Source of the DNA: Kitagawia praeruptora
Lineage: Eukaryota; Streptophyta; Magnoliopsida; Apiales; Apiaceae
DNA: 64,000 bases
Assembly (NCBI GenBank): GCA_037693485.1
Contig: CM075346.1
Location: 18,939,501 to 19,003,500 of the forward strand
Reading direction: 5' to 3'
Under the pieces are notes generated by a model. The model was given only the letters and a program-made list of their open reading frames with translations. It did no database searches and was not told the DNA's origin. The position numbers and the translations under genes were made by a program. Within the stretch, counting starts at the first letter, position 1. Each line of letters starts with the position of its first letter. Below, piece after piece: positions 31,561-43,035 of the stretch.

Positions 31561-31800
31561 CATACTGGGATACCGGGTTTCCGCATCCAATAGCCTTTTG
31601 CTTACATAGTATACCGGGTATTGAGCTTGCTCTTCCTCCCGGATCAACACAACACTTATGGAATATTCAGAAACAGCTAGATATAGAATGAGTACCTCCC
31701 CTTCCAGGGGTTTGGAGAGCAATGGTGGGCTTCCCAACTGTTCTTTTAGCTTTCTGAAGGCTTCCTCAGATTCAGGGGTCCATTCAAAGTTTTGACCCTT
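31561..31800 (-). pseudogene. Gypsy RNase H, 5' portion truncated by copia A
   Basis: The - strand frame carries the RT-RNase H connection and start of RNase H (for example VYYVSKRLLDAETRYPSME). It runs straight into the insertion point; the continuation is at 5774 downward. It is out of frame with the RT ORF because of a frameshift near 31790-31800. Confidence 0.82.
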
Positions 31801-33052
31801 CTTGATAGCCTAAGAATTCTTTGCATTTATCGGAAGACCGAGATACAAATCTATTTAGGGCTGCCACCCTTCCGGTTAGCCCTTGGACTTCCCTTACATT
31901 CCTTGTGGATCTTAATTCCAGCAATGCCCTTATTTTGGCAGGGTTTGCCTCGATCCCTCTGTGGTTCACAATGAATCCAAGGAACTTTCCAGATTCCACA
32001 CCAAAAACACATTTCTGGGGGTTTAGTTTCATCCGGTACCTCCTTAGGATATCAAACATCTCAGATAGGTGCAACACATGGTCGGTTGCTACCTTTGATT
32101 TGACCAACATATCATCAACATAGACTTCCATAGTCTTTCCAATCTGCTCTTTAAACATCGTGTTTACCAATCTTTGGTAGGTAGCCCCGGCATTCAGCAA
32201 CCCAAACGGCATCCCCACATAGCAATACAATCCTCTATCAGTTATGAAGCTGGTATGCTCCTGGTCAGGCTCATACATTGGTATCTGGTTATACCCAGAA
32301 TAAGCATCCATGAAACTTAGCAGAGCATGGCCTGCCGTAGCATCCACCAGTTGATCAATTCTAGGTAGCGGGAAGCTATCCTTTGGGCATGCCTTATTCA
32401 GATCAGTAAAATCAACACATGTTCTCCATTTCCCATTGGGCTTCCGGACCAGTACCGGGTTTGCCAGCCATGTTGGGTAGAAGGATTCTTTAATTAAGCC
32501 AGCTTTTAGTAACCGGTCTACCTCTTCCTGGAGGGCGGTAGCCCTTTCACCACTAACAGGCCTTCTTTTCTGTCGGATACCCCTTCTCTCAGGGTCAATA
32601 TTCAGGTGTTGGCACATGACTTTTGGGTCAATCCCCACCATATCAGAGTGACACCATGCAAACACATCCAGGTTGTTTTTAAGGAAAGTGGTCAACCGTT
32701 CTCTTATCTTTTCATCCAGCTGTTGTCCAATTTTTAGAACTTTACTAGGATCTTCGGCATCCACCAATATGGGGATAGTATCCTCGGTAGCCCCTGCCTT
32801 TTCCAGGGTACCGGGCATCCTGGGATCAATATCAATTTCAACCGGGAGCCCTTTCACCACCTCCTGATTTTCATTCTCTAGCACTGCTTCATTTGGATCA
32901 TCATCTGAGGCATCTTTCATTATGCCTTCTATTGGAATGTTTTGAATTTCAATAATTTTTTTGGCAGCTTCCAACAGCAAACTTGGTGGTGGTACTACCC
33001 CCCGAAAAACAGGAACCTCTTCAGTAGGTTCCTCTGGTAACTCCACTATCAT
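31784..33052 (-). CDS. Gypsy reverse transcriptase region
   Basis: This frame of 422 codons has the RT core: CVDFTDLNKACPKDSFPLP, FMDAYSGYNQI (first catalytic Asp), MPFGLLNAGATYQR and the YVDDM active site. The N-terminal third is an acidic linker. The frame is the same as that of the protease ORF upstream, from which a single TAG at 33083-33085 separates it. A frameshift after about residue 410 interrupts the path to RNase H. Confidence 0.9.
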   Translation of the reverse strand: MIVELPEEPTEEVPVFRGVVPPPSLLLEAAKKIIEIQNIPIEGIMKDASDDDPNEAVLENENQEVVKGLPVEIDIDPRMPGTLEKAGATEDTIPILVDAEDPSKVLKIGQQLDEKIRERLTTFLKNNLDVFAWCHSDMVGIDPKVMCQHLNIDPERRGIRQKRRPVSGERATALQEEVDRLLKAGLIKESFYPTWLANPVLVRKPNGKWRTCVDFTDLNKACPKDSFPLPRIDQLVDATAGHALLSFMDAYSGYNQIPMYEPDQEHTSFITDRGLYCYVGMPFGLLNAGATYQRLVNTMFKEQIGKTMEVYVDDMLVKSKVATDHVLHLSEMFDILRRYRMKLNPQKCVFGVESGKFLGFIVNHRGIEANPAKIRALLELRSTRNVREVQGLTGRVAALNRFVSRSSDKCKEFLGYQEGSKL

Positions 33053-33082
33053 GATGGCATTGTATGATGCCTTTTCAAATTT

Positions 33083-33772
33083 CTATGGTTCAAGCCCATG
33101 GCTTCTCATTAGGGATTCCCCTTTAGCCTTATCTGCAGATAGAGTATATTTCTCTGCCTTCTCGGCAGCCTGTACAGCTTTGTTATAGCATTCCCTTGAT
33201 TCATGTTGACATCCTTTCACACACCCGATGCCATTTGGGGTAGGGAACTTCATTGAAAAGTGGTATATTGAGGTTACCACCCTCATATCCTTCAATACTG
33301 GTCTCCCCAGAATTGCATTATGAGAGATGTCCTCATCTTCTACCATGAATTCAGCCATTTGGGTGGCCTTGCAGGGATCCACACCCAATGTCAATGGTAG
33401 TTTGATCTTTCCCATGATTTGAACAGGGTTACCGGTAAACCCATATAGCTCGTTATTGGTAGTTAGTAACTCTTTATCCATGAGTCCCAATTTCTGGAAT
33501 GTAGTGTATGCCAAGATATTCACTGAGCTTCCATTGTCAACCAGTACTCTATGCACATTCATTCCACCAATACTCACGGTTACCACCAAAGCATCATTAT
33601 GAGGGTGGTGAACCCACTTGGCATCCTCCTCGGTAAAGGAAATATCAACGGTTTCCCTTTTAAACAGCTTTGGAGGCCTTTCTGCAAGGTGGAAAACATT
33701 TGTTAGGGGTTTCCCCTGGCTTCCCGGGTATACCTGCATTCCGACTGGCACCCCCAAAGTAAGGGCCACCAA
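33083..33772 (-). CDS. Gypsy protease region
   Basis: The aspartic protease signature VLVDNGSSVNILAY (catalytic Asp then N-G-S, a variant of D-S/T-G) is near residue 80, followed by the conserved Gly-rich flap region and an ILGRPVL segment. It ends at a TAG in frame with RT. The upstream overlap with the gag-end ORF shows a frameshift near 33700. Confidence 0.83.
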   Translation of the reverse strand: MVALTLGVPVGMQVYPGSQGKPLTNVFHLAERPPKLFKRETVDISFTEEDAKWVHHPHNDALVVTVSIGGMNVHRVLVDNGSSVNILAYTTFQKLGLMDKELLTTNNELYGFTGNPVQIMGKIKLPLTLGVDPCKATQMAEFMVEDEDISHNAILGRPVLKDMRVVTSIYHFSMKFPTPNGIGCVKGCQHESRECYNKAVQAAEKAEKYTLSADKAKGESLMRSHGLEP

Positions 33773-35670
33773 AGATGGTGTGGATGCTAGGAGCTCGGGT
33801 AGTCCTATCCTGGTTTCCCGAAGTTTTATCTTTGTTATCTCTTCCTTCCTTATACTTCTTAGCTTCTTCAGCTACAAATTCAGTCAGGTATCCATTTCTG
33901 ATCAATTCTTCAATCTGGTCTTTTAAATGTCTGCAGTCGGTAGTCTCATGACCATTTGCTTCATGGAAAGCACAATACTTCCCTTGGTCCTTCTTTCCCG
34001 GAGGGCCTGCCCGGTAGGGCCTGTGGAATAGCCCACTTTTTTCATTTACTTCAAGAATATGGCCAATGGGCACAGTCAAAGGAGTGTATTCAGAATATTT
34101 CTGAAAATTAGTCCTTGGAGTGAGTCTATCCTTGACAGAAAATCTATCCTTAGTTGTATTAACAGCAATAGGAGCAGTCTTGTCATCATACCGAGGGGCT
34201 CCCACACTAGCGGTACCACTTTCGGGAAGCCCGCTTATTAGAATCCCTTTTAGGGCTATAGGAACGATTCCTCTTGTTTCTGTTCCAACCCCTGGAATTA
34301 GAATCTTTGGATAACTTTTCCATTGACTCCTCAATCACTTTGTGGCGTTCCGCCTGTTGGTAGAACTCTGCCAGGGTTCCGGGCTCCTCAGTTTGCAACT
34401 CCTTCCAAAATTCGGTTCCTGGCCTAACCCCGGCTATCAGGAAATTTTTCAGGGTTTCATCAGAAGCCTTCTTCACCTTAGGCACTTGTTCATTAAATCT
34501 TTTGAAATATTGCCTTAGAGTCTCACGTTCCTCTTGCTTGATATTAGCTAGGGTGTTAACCGGTGGGGCATAGGCCACGATAGCCCTAAATTGAGAGATA
34601 AAGTGGTCTCCCATTTTTCTCCAGGACTTGATGGATCCTTCTACCAACCTTTTGAACCATTGATGGGCATTCCCACTCAAAGTGGAAGCCAACAATCTGC
34701 ATCTAGCCAAGTCTTCCACTTGGTACACATCCATCTCCGTGTTAAAACGGCTCAGATATTCAACAGGATCTGAGTTACCATTAAACTTCAAATCAGTATT
34801 CATTTTAAAGAACCTTGGCAAGGGTGCCTTCTTTACTTTCTCGGAGAATGGGGATCCGGAAATGACTCCAGATTTAAACTTTTTCTCCTCCTTAATTTTC
34901 TCTAATGCCTTCTTCCAATCAGACACTTTAAACTGTCCATTCTCATCATCTTAGTTCATGTCACTTCCAGAATCATCATCTTCATAAGCTGTCTTACTTC
35001 TCCGGGGAACCGAACTCTGGTGTGAGCTGGAATCCTGACCGGTACCCTCATCGGTAGGGACCCTGGTGGAGCGTGATTTCTTGCTCCTATGTCCAGAGGA
35101 GTGACCACTTTGTTTGTAACTCCTCCTGCCATCAGATCTGGACCTTCTGGAATTGCTCCTTGGGGGTACCGAGTGGGATTTTTCTCTTTACTCCCGGGAA
35201 CCCCGAGTGTGGGAATCCCCATTGCCATCTCTACGGTCTTTGCTTCCAGTATTCACCAGTCTATGACGAAGGTCCTTATTAGTCAGCCTTCTGCCAATTC
35301 TATCAAAAACACTTAGGCTTCTAGTAGGTGAGCCTTCGGTACCCTGGGTTTCCATGCCATCAGACTTGTCACCCTCATCCCTTCCTGCCTCTTCTTCATC
35401 AGACGGGACATGATCAGTATCGTCCTCAGCACCTTTGTCAGATTCAAAATCTAGCCTCGTAGGAGTCACATTCCTTTTGCCCTTCAACTTTTGCTTCTTA
35501 CGCCATCTTTTCATTTTCTCGGAATTCTTCTCCAAATGGTCAATCCTTTCGGACATAGCAACCACATGATCGAAGATATCCTTGTTGGAAACATCACCAT
35601 TGTCTCCTTTGTTTCGTCCTTTACCATCCTGAGATGGTGTCTTATCATTGTCAGAATCATTACTCGCCAT
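33660..35670 (-). pseudogene. Gypsy gag, broken
   Basis: The frame from ATG 35670 begins with a charged, coiled-coil-forming leader. It meets TAA near 35187 and again near 34953, then codes the retrotransposon capsid domain (34926-34207: FNGNSDPVEYLSRFNTEMD, LASTLSGNAHQWF, LRQYFKRFNEQ). A frameshift near 34210-34250 moves to the frame ending at 33660. That frame carries the Tat-type zinc finger YCAFHEANGHETTDC and the following DQIEELIRNGYL segment. The two stops and at least two frameshifts make it nonfunctional. Confidence 0.85.
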
Positions 35671-35700
35671 ATCTCCTCCAAACGACGAATTTTTGAGGCC

Positions 35701-35716
35701 CCTCCTTCGGGCGCCA
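35701..35716 (-). other. Primer-binding site of the gypsy element
   Basis: The - strand reads TGGCGCCCGAAGGAGG two bases inside the 5' LTR. TGGCGCC starts are common among plant Ty3/gypsy primer sites. I do not assign the tRNA. Confidence 0.75.
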
Positions 35717-35718
35717 AT

Positions 35719-36681
35719 TGTTGTGGGAGGATTTTAGCATAACTACGTGGAGGTCGTTGCTGAAATAGCGCCGTTAAATATGGAATCGTCCAACCACCCA
35801 GAAAGGCTCGTAGTTAGAGGTCAATAGCTAGCCGCCCGGAAAGGCTCACGACTAGGGGTTCCCGAAGAACACGTGGTATGGTTCCTCGGAAGGATCGGAC
35901 TGAATCCACGGGATTAGAGCTCAAGGACCGTGCAATGATGATGCGTTGGTCAGCCAAGAACCCTAATAATGATGTGTCACATAGGAGTATACGTGCTCTA
36001 TATTTACTCAAGGTGTCAAAGTGTCTAAGAGATCCCGTAAACTACCTACAAACCACTATTTATAGTGGATCAAGCCCGTATGTAGTTCTTGAAATGATAT
36101 GTTCGGTTGTTTATGATGAGTTATCCTCTCTCCAGTGGGATAATGACTGTCATTTCTTATATGAATCAAGTGTGATGTGTATTTTCAGGTTACCAAGCTG
36201 TTTTGGTAATTGTAGGAAGATTATCTTTGTATTTATCATGATTTTGTATCATTTACCAAGTAAGTATGACATATATCCTCAAATAACTGAATGTATATCT
36301 GTTTAGGAGTGTTTTTAGATGATATAGACGTGTTCCTAAAAGGTAGGAGGCGTGCCTTATCTGATTTAGCAGCCTGATCAGGCTTCCGGCGGAAGCTAGG
36401 GGTACCACCCGGTAACCTGGCTCCGGTACCCCCTCCGGTAACCCCTTTATAGAAGCTACTCTGGAAGCCCTACTGGATGACTGGTAATGGCTATAGGTTA
36501 CCTACAAGGGGATACCCTTGGGACCCTAAACCATACATTTCCTCATTGCCACGTACATGGTAACCACTAGGGCTGCCATGGGCCCTTAGAAGCCTGACAG
36601 ATTACTCATTTTCCTCATGGATATGGACCCTAATCCTCTAGTGGGCCTAAATCTAACCCTTGCAAGATTTTGGTCACAACA
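35719..36681 (-). repeat. 5' LTR of the gypsy element
   Basis: This 963 bp block starts TGTTGTGGGAGG and ends TTTGGTCACAACA on the + strand, with canonical TG...CA termini and the primer site adjacent. A dense cluster of CCGGTA/GGTACC words lies at about 36390-36440. The open frame at 35878-36306 has no recognisable domain. Confidence 0.85.
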
Positions 36682-37620
36682 AATATCATTTAACATATTA
36701 GAAGTAGAATAGGTGTTCGAATTTATAGAGGAGAAGAGTTCGAATTTATAGGGAAGACATATGATTAGAAGTTCTATTGGAGTTATAATAAGTATTTATA
36801 ATGCATATGATTAAAAGTTCTATTGGAAGTAGAAGAGGAGTTCGAATTTATAGAGAATAAGAGTTCGAATTTAAAGAAAACACATATAAATAAAAGTTCT
36901 ATTAGAAGTAGAAATTATCATTTAACATATTAGAAATAGAATAGGTGTTCGAATTTATAGAGGAGAGGAGAGAAGAGTTCGAATTTATAGGGAAGACATA
37001 TGATTAGAATTTCTATTGGAAGTAGAATAAGTATTTATAATGCATATGATTAAAAGTTCTATTGGAAGTAGAATAGGAGTTCGAATTTACAGAGAATATG
37101 AGTTCGAATTTATAGAAAAAACATATAAATAAAAGTTCTATTAGAAGTAGAAAATGTCATTTAACATATTAGAAATAGAATAGGTGTTCGAATTTATAGA
37201 GGAGAAGAGTTCGAATTTATAGGGAAGACATATGATTAGAAGTTCTATTGAAAGTACAATAAATATTAATAACGCATATGATTAAAAGTTCTATTGGAAG
37301 TAGAATATGAGTTCGAATTTATAGAAAATATGAGTTCGAATTTATAGAAAAAACATATAAATAAAAGTTCTATTAGAAGTAGAAAATGTCATTTAACATA
37401 TTAGAAATAGAATAGGTGTTCGAATTTATAGAGGAGAAGAGTTCGAATTTATAGGGAAGACATATGATTAGAAGTTCTATTGAAAGTACAATAAATATTA
37501 ATAACGCATATGATTAAAAGTTCTATTGGAAGTAGAATAGGAGTTCGAATTTATAGATAATAAGAGTTCGAATTTATAAAAAAACATATAAATAAAAGTT
37601 CTATTAAAAGTAGAATAGGT
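36682..37620. repeat. Tandem array of 232-239 bp, four copies
   Basis: The anchor CATTTAACATATTAGAA recurs at 36687, 36919, 37158 and 37390. Each monomer holds several copies of GTTCGAATTTATAG and of AGTTCTATT(G/A)(G/A)AAGTAGA, so it has internal subrepeats. It is AT-rich, noncoding and satellite-like. The gypsy LTR ends exactly at its left edge, suggesting the element inserted into or beside the array. Confidence 0.9.
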
Positions 37621-38666
37621 TCATAAATCCAATATTATTGTCATAAAAAAAGTCATCGTATTTAAAAAGAAAAGAATTGATGTGTTAACATAATAAAAGA
37701 ACATTCTCATGCAGGAATCCTTTATAAATACAGGACTATCTATAATATAAAGAGAAAATAAGATGTGTTTTCATTTCTAAAGCTCCATAAATTTTAGAAA
37801 GTCTAGAGAAAGTATTAATTGGAATTCATTCTATTTTTTAAAGTTTTGATTTTAAGGAAAAAAGTTGTTGTGTAAGATAATTATCATTAATAATATGTAA
37901 TGAAGTTGAAATTTCAATCCCAAATGAGAGCGGCTCGAAACGTGTTTAACGGGAAGACGGCTCACTATAAAAGATTATATTAGATATTAAAATATCATAT
38001 TGATGTTATAAATTTTATTTTATTTTTAGGATTTGATTTTTATGGACAAACATTATCATACAAGTGATATATGTAAAAGTTAGGTTTTTGGTATTAACGA
38101 AAGAGCGGATCAATAGTAATAATTGTGTTTAACGAGAAAGTGGTTCATTAGAGTAGATCGTAAAAAAGATGTTTGAATATATAAGGAATACATAAAATAA
38201 AATGTTTTATTGGAATTAGAATACGAGAACGGTGCATGGTGACGTCTTATACGATTTTTTAAATGTATTAACGTAAATGTATTGAATTTTTTTAAAAATA
38301 TTTTCACAAAAAATATTAATATTAATATTAATATTATAATATAACATAAATGTATTGAATTTAATATTAATATTATAATATAACGTAAATGTATTGAATT
38401 TTTAAAAAAATATTTTCACGCCGCCACGAAGCGATCGACTATTTGTTAATTAATAATAGAAATTCACAAAAAATTCCCTACATACTTTGATATTTTTGTG
38501 ATTTTCACCGTGGTTTATCGTTATTTTCCAAGTCAAAGTACCAAACACAGAACAAATGTTTAACCAAACAGATTGACTTTCATTGGAACAGGAGCATCAG
38601 ACTTGCTTACATATCCAATCTGTATATATTCTTGGGGTCTTCTTATCAAAACTTACATAACAATCG
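37621..38666. other. AT-rich intergenic DNA upstream of the S-acyltransferase gene
   Basis: No gene is seen. Degenerate pieces of a repeat (GTGTTTAACG(G/A)GAA...GGTTCA) occur near 37938 and 38128. A short direct repeat of about 62 bp (AATATTAATATTATAATATAAC...TGTATTGAATTT) occurs at 38320-38410. The promoter and transcription start of the gene at 38710 probably lie in 38300-38650, but I cannot point to a single TATA box. Confidence 0.4.
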
Positions 38667-38686
38667 TGGGGTGGGGTGGGGTGGTG
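38667..38686 (+). promoter_or_regulatory. G-rich tract in the probable 5' UTR
   Basis: Three GGGG runs and two GG runs separated by single T residues end 23 bases before the ATG. This can form a G-quadruplex in DNA or in the mRNA leader. Role inferred. Confidence 0.35.
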
Positions 38687-38709
38687 GCACTAAAATCGCA
38701 TAAAAATTG

Positions 38710-41700
38710 ATGGATTCATCAACTACCCATCAGCTGCCCCCGCCCGCTAGTGATGCCCCATCTCAGGTATTTTCTTCAACTGTGCTTTTCAAAATTTGCA
38801 ACTTCTTTTAATTTTTTCGAACACCCATCTCGACTTTATCTAACTTGTGATATCTTTATGTGTTTTTATTGTGTAATAAGATTGTAGAGCTTTTAATTTT
38901 CAACTTAACTTTTTGGTATACTATGTGCAATGAGGTTGATGATAAATTTATATTTGTTTGTATTTTAAACTGCAATCTAGTAATGTCCTGCTTCCCTAGA
39001 TTATTTTTTGGCTTGTTTTTAGCATTAAGAAGCTTTTTTTTTTTTGTCAGTAATTTAAATGGATGATCAAGGATAAGGAGTTTTTTTTTTTCTTTTACTC
39101 TATATATAAGAATTTTTGAGTTTTAATGATGTTGCTTTAAGGTTCATTGGCTATTCAAGATTCTTTTTTGATAACATGGAAATTGTGCCGAACCATGTAA
39201 TAATCACAAAAGAAAAAAAAAATTTAATAGTTCAAAGTGCCTTAACTCTTAACTCGAGCATTGCCAAGTAGGGATGAGCTTAAACAAAGTTATTATTATT
39301 ATGCTACTGTGTCAGCAGTGGTGGTCACTACTCATTGTATATGTGTACACATTTGGTTAGATTTAAGAATGACCATGCTATACATGTTCTTGTAAATAGT
39401 ATAAAATAGCAACAAATTGATACTCAGATGATTCTTCATTGCGAGAAGGCAGAACTTCCTTACCTTTCTTATTCAAAAAATTTAATCTTGTTGGTGCAGT
39501 TAGATGTTTAATACTTTGCCTGTTCTTCAAAATGAAGTCCAATTTGTATTTGGTAATTGGTTTGTGTCCCAAAATTAATTTTTGGTAGTAAAGATTGATA
39601 GTGTCATCAACTTTGATATTATAATTGAGTTGGTATTCTTACTGAAACTTCTGTTGAGGTACCCCATAAATTATGAAATGAAAACGTACCTCGATATGTT
39701 CAAAAGGGCACTTCAAACTCACTTTGCCTCTTGTGTAATAAAGATAGTATAGGATGATCCTTATTAGTTGAAGGCAATTTCCGAGTTTTGTTAAACTCCT
39801 ACCCATCCAAACTATCTGTTTAGCCCAAACATTTTCCACTTGTCCAACAATTGCTGGACAATCCAATATTTCGATTTTTCTCTTAAAAAGGTAATCTTTT
39901 TGGCATGTTCAGTACCACCACCGTAAATAAGTTACGATACAACTTTTACCACTCATTGCGTAAGCTTCTTTTTGATTAAAGAGCCTTTCTTCAGAGCTGT
40001 TGAGTACATATATTCAGGGCCTACAAGACAATAAAAGGCATTATTGCAAATAAGAGCAGTTGAGCTCATAATTGCACACCCTAGATTCTTTACTACCAGT
40101 CTTCTTGGCATCTCTAAAGTCTAAACTATCCAATAACACATTATGATTTAACGAACAAAGATGTAGACAAATGCTAAACAAGCTCAAATCTTACATTCTG
40201 TGAACCACGGCCATCATTTCTCTCTCTTGTGTGTGTTCTCTAAATAATTTGATTCAGCCCATTCTCTTTTCTTTTATATTTTTTCGAGTGAATATTCTTC
40301 CCGTGCTGTTTAAGTATGATTTTGAATGACATAGAACAATATATCTTATCTGTACGTGTGAATAACTGGTCCTCTTCTGTGTTTCTATGTAGGAGCATCA
40401 TGTAGCAGCTGTAACTGAGGATTTTGAAAGAACTTGCTGGGGTTGTGGCTTGCAGCTTATTGTTCCATCCTATGCATCCGCTTTTATATGTGGTTGGTGT
40501 GGAGCTATAAGTAATAAGACGCCCAGTAAAATAGATAACAAATATTTCTGGTGTAGACGTTTGCAAGATCGCTGTTTTGTTTGTCTCCTGTTCGTGTTTA
40601 TGCTCTTTGTAATATGTAAGTCCTTCCAGAACTAAATTCAATGCAGAAGTAACACAAAAACACATATAATATAGCCTGAACATGACTATACTTCATTCAT
40701 CTTATTTTAATTCCTACTGTTTTCTTGTATTGGCACGGATTATAAGAACTATGGTAATGCGTTAAGATTTAAGACATATTTTTAGAGAACTCATATCGGG
40801 ATCTATAAGGAAAAATGTAGTAAATTATTTAAAAATAAATTATCTAATACCGAAATGCAAGGTTGATGTGTATAAATGAGAATTTTTACAAATGATTGGG
40901 ATAGACCTTACTGATATTGCAGGTATAATTACTTTATTAGTCTGATTCCTTTTTGTTATGTTTAATCTTTCTGTTTTGTGCATCCCACATGTTTTTTCAT
41001 CTTTTTTGTGTACCGTGTATTTCGATATAAGTCTCATTATATGCTAGTCATCTATATATATTATCTTTTATTCACATCTATTTTTCATTAGCTGGATGGT
41101 GGCTTAGCTCATCTAGTTCCAGATAGTATCATTAAGGTATGTGTTAGTAATTGGCTGGCTTCTTGTAAGCTGTTGTTTGTATCATTTGCATTGTTTGGGA
41201 AGCAGATACATATAGTAGGATGAAGGGAGGTGGGGTTGATGTCTACTAAATTTTCAAAGTTATACTTATTGTCAAATGTTTTTGATTTTGGTATTTTTTT
41301 TTAAGATAAATCAGGTTAAAATTATGTTCTTTCAAAAAGATTGAATTTGCTAGTTACTCACTACCAGGCTTTATATGGGAATCAAAAAACTATATGATCT
41401 TTAATTGATTTCCAAAGGATTGATGAATTAGATTTAGCCGACTCAATTTGGTGAGAAACTTGGCATGCTCTCTATAGTGGCATACTTTTAGGAATTAAGA
41501 CTAAACATACAACCTGGCTCTAAGGCACTTATATTGGTTGACAGTTGACACTTTGATCATTTGGAAGGGCCATGAATACTGCTAGGTTCTGAGAGGAAAG
41601 TAACTTGATTTATACGCTCTTTTTTTTTTGCTATATCATAATCGTTTTCTGTAGCTAAATCATATATTTTCTGTAGCTAAACATTTGAAAATTTGCATGA

Positions 41701-42953
41701 TAGATTAAGTCCTGTGATTTTTCCTGCTTGTTCTACTTTTTACCCCTATAAGTTTATGCATTGTCTGTTCCTGGTCACTTTTATTGAACTACAGGCGGCG
41801 GTCTTTGGGCAATATATCCAATAATTTTTTCTGCAAGTTATACTTTTGGGGTTTTCAACTGCTTCATAGCAACAATTTTGTCTGTAAGCACTATTTCAAT
41901 GTACTGCTTTTCGGCATTCCGGCCTGCTGGTGCTCCACCAATTATACCGTGGGGTAGCTATCCTGTAGTTGGAAGAGGTGATCTTGCAAAGTATACATTC
42001 TGTAGCTTCTGTTCAAAGCCAAAGTCTCCAAGGACTCATCACTGCAGATCATGCGGAATGTGCGTATTGGACATGGATCATCACTGCCCGTTTGTAAGTT
42101 TTGGTTGATTATTTTATACTTGAAAGACTTCATCTTGAAAATATGTACTTGTAATATGTTGAAAACTTATAATTGCATGCACGTGAATCGTTTGACTTCT
42201 GAATTGGAGGGGAAGGGCCGAAGGGGTAATATCATTAAATTCAGGAACAAAAAATAATCAAAATGCAATTAGTTTCAAATGTTTTGGGTTTGATTACACA
42301 TTCGGTAATTAGCTCGAGCATCAGAACTTAATACTGGACCATTGTATTTATTAGTGAGTTTTGGTTTTATCGTATTTTAATTTTGTAGAGGAGAGTTATA
42401 GTTTATATTATAAGTGAAGAATTTCATAGTAATGATTGGGTTTTATCATCTGCAGATTGGTAACTGTGTTGGGGCTGCAAATCATCGAAGCTTCGTATTG
42501 TTCCTCATATCAGCAGTGATGAGTACTATATATGTTTCCATTATATCTGCCTATGCAGCCACAAAAATTTGGCCATCGTTAGATTTTAGATCTACACTTC
42601 TTAGGGACTTTAGTAGAAAAAATATAGTATTTGGGACTTTAAAGGAAGTCATTCTTGCTTTCTTGAGCTCTGCAGTGTTTATATCTCCCAGATGTGTGGT
42701 TCTCGTGTACCTATTCATTGCTAGTCTGGCATTGGAGATTGGGTTAAGTGTGCTTTTATGGCAGCAACTGTGGTTTATATATGAAGGAAAGACATACTTG
42801 GGTAATTTAAAGTCTCAAGGACTAGAGGATGGACTTAGTAATGAGGTCGAAGAAAAAGATTTTCGTAATTTAGTACGTTTTTTCGATTGTCCCTCGGCTG
42901 CATCAAGAGTTCTTCAAAGTTTTTGGAGTACAAGGAAGAAACACAAGAAGTGA
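38710..42953 (+). CDS. DHHC-type protein S-acyltransferase (PAT11-like)
   Basis: Four exons, 38710-38766, 40393-40615, 41795-42093 and 42456-42953, all with GT-AG introns, give 358 codons. The enzyme attaches palmitate to cysteines of membrane-associated proteins. Visible: an N-terminal CX2C...CX2C (Cys34/37 and 52/55) in a CWGCG...CGWCG setting; transmembrane segments at about 79-105 and 110-132; the cysteine-rich domain from about 160 (YTFCSFCSKPKSPRTHHCRSC) with the catalytic DHHC at 188-191; NCVGAANH just after; then two more membrane segments near 205-225 and 280-300; and a cytosolic basic tail. Four membrane spans with the DHHC loop between spans 2 and 3 is the family topology. Length and the N-terminal finger resemble Arabidopsis At3g18620 (PAT11), from memory. 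Intron 1 (1.6 kb) and intron 2 (1.2 kb) hold no recognisable gene. It is the only apparently functional host gene here. Confidence 0.93.
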
Positions 42954-43029
42954 AACCTAGAAGAGGCTTGTGTACACTTTTTTAAACACCGTTTTCTTTA
43001 GTGGAGTTGTATATTTGTTGTAGCATAGC

Positions 43030-43035
43030 AATAAA
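43030..43035 (+). terminator. Polyadenylation signal of the S-acyltransferase gene
   Basis: AATAAA lies 77 bp after the stop codon, in an AT-rich region with U-rich stretches further on. It fits a plant near-upstream element. Confidence 0.55.

Larger units (their letters stand above)
1197..36681 (-). mobile_element. Ty3/gypsy element, Tat (Ogre/Retand-like), split by nested insertions
   Basis: Order on the - strand: 5' LTR (35719-36681), primer-binding site, gag, protease, RT, RNase H, second RNase H, integrase, then a long 3' region with a tandem array and an antisense ORF. The second RNase H between RNase H and integrase is diagnostic of the Tat lineage, as is a long repeat-bearing 3' region. 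The 3' LTR is not in the window. The element is cut at 5779/31556 inside RNase H by copia element A, with the 5 bp TTTTC on both sides. Its coding frames carry several stops and frameshifts, so it is a dead, older copy. Confidence 0.85.

Noticed and set aside
39639..39866. ORF inside intron 1 of the S-acyltransferase gene
   Set aside because: No recognisable domain, antisense, AT-rich; most likely chance.
42051..42257. ORF running past the third exon of the S-acyltransferase gene
   Set aside because: It reads across a GT donor in another frame; the spliced model restores the conserved NCVGAANH continuation.
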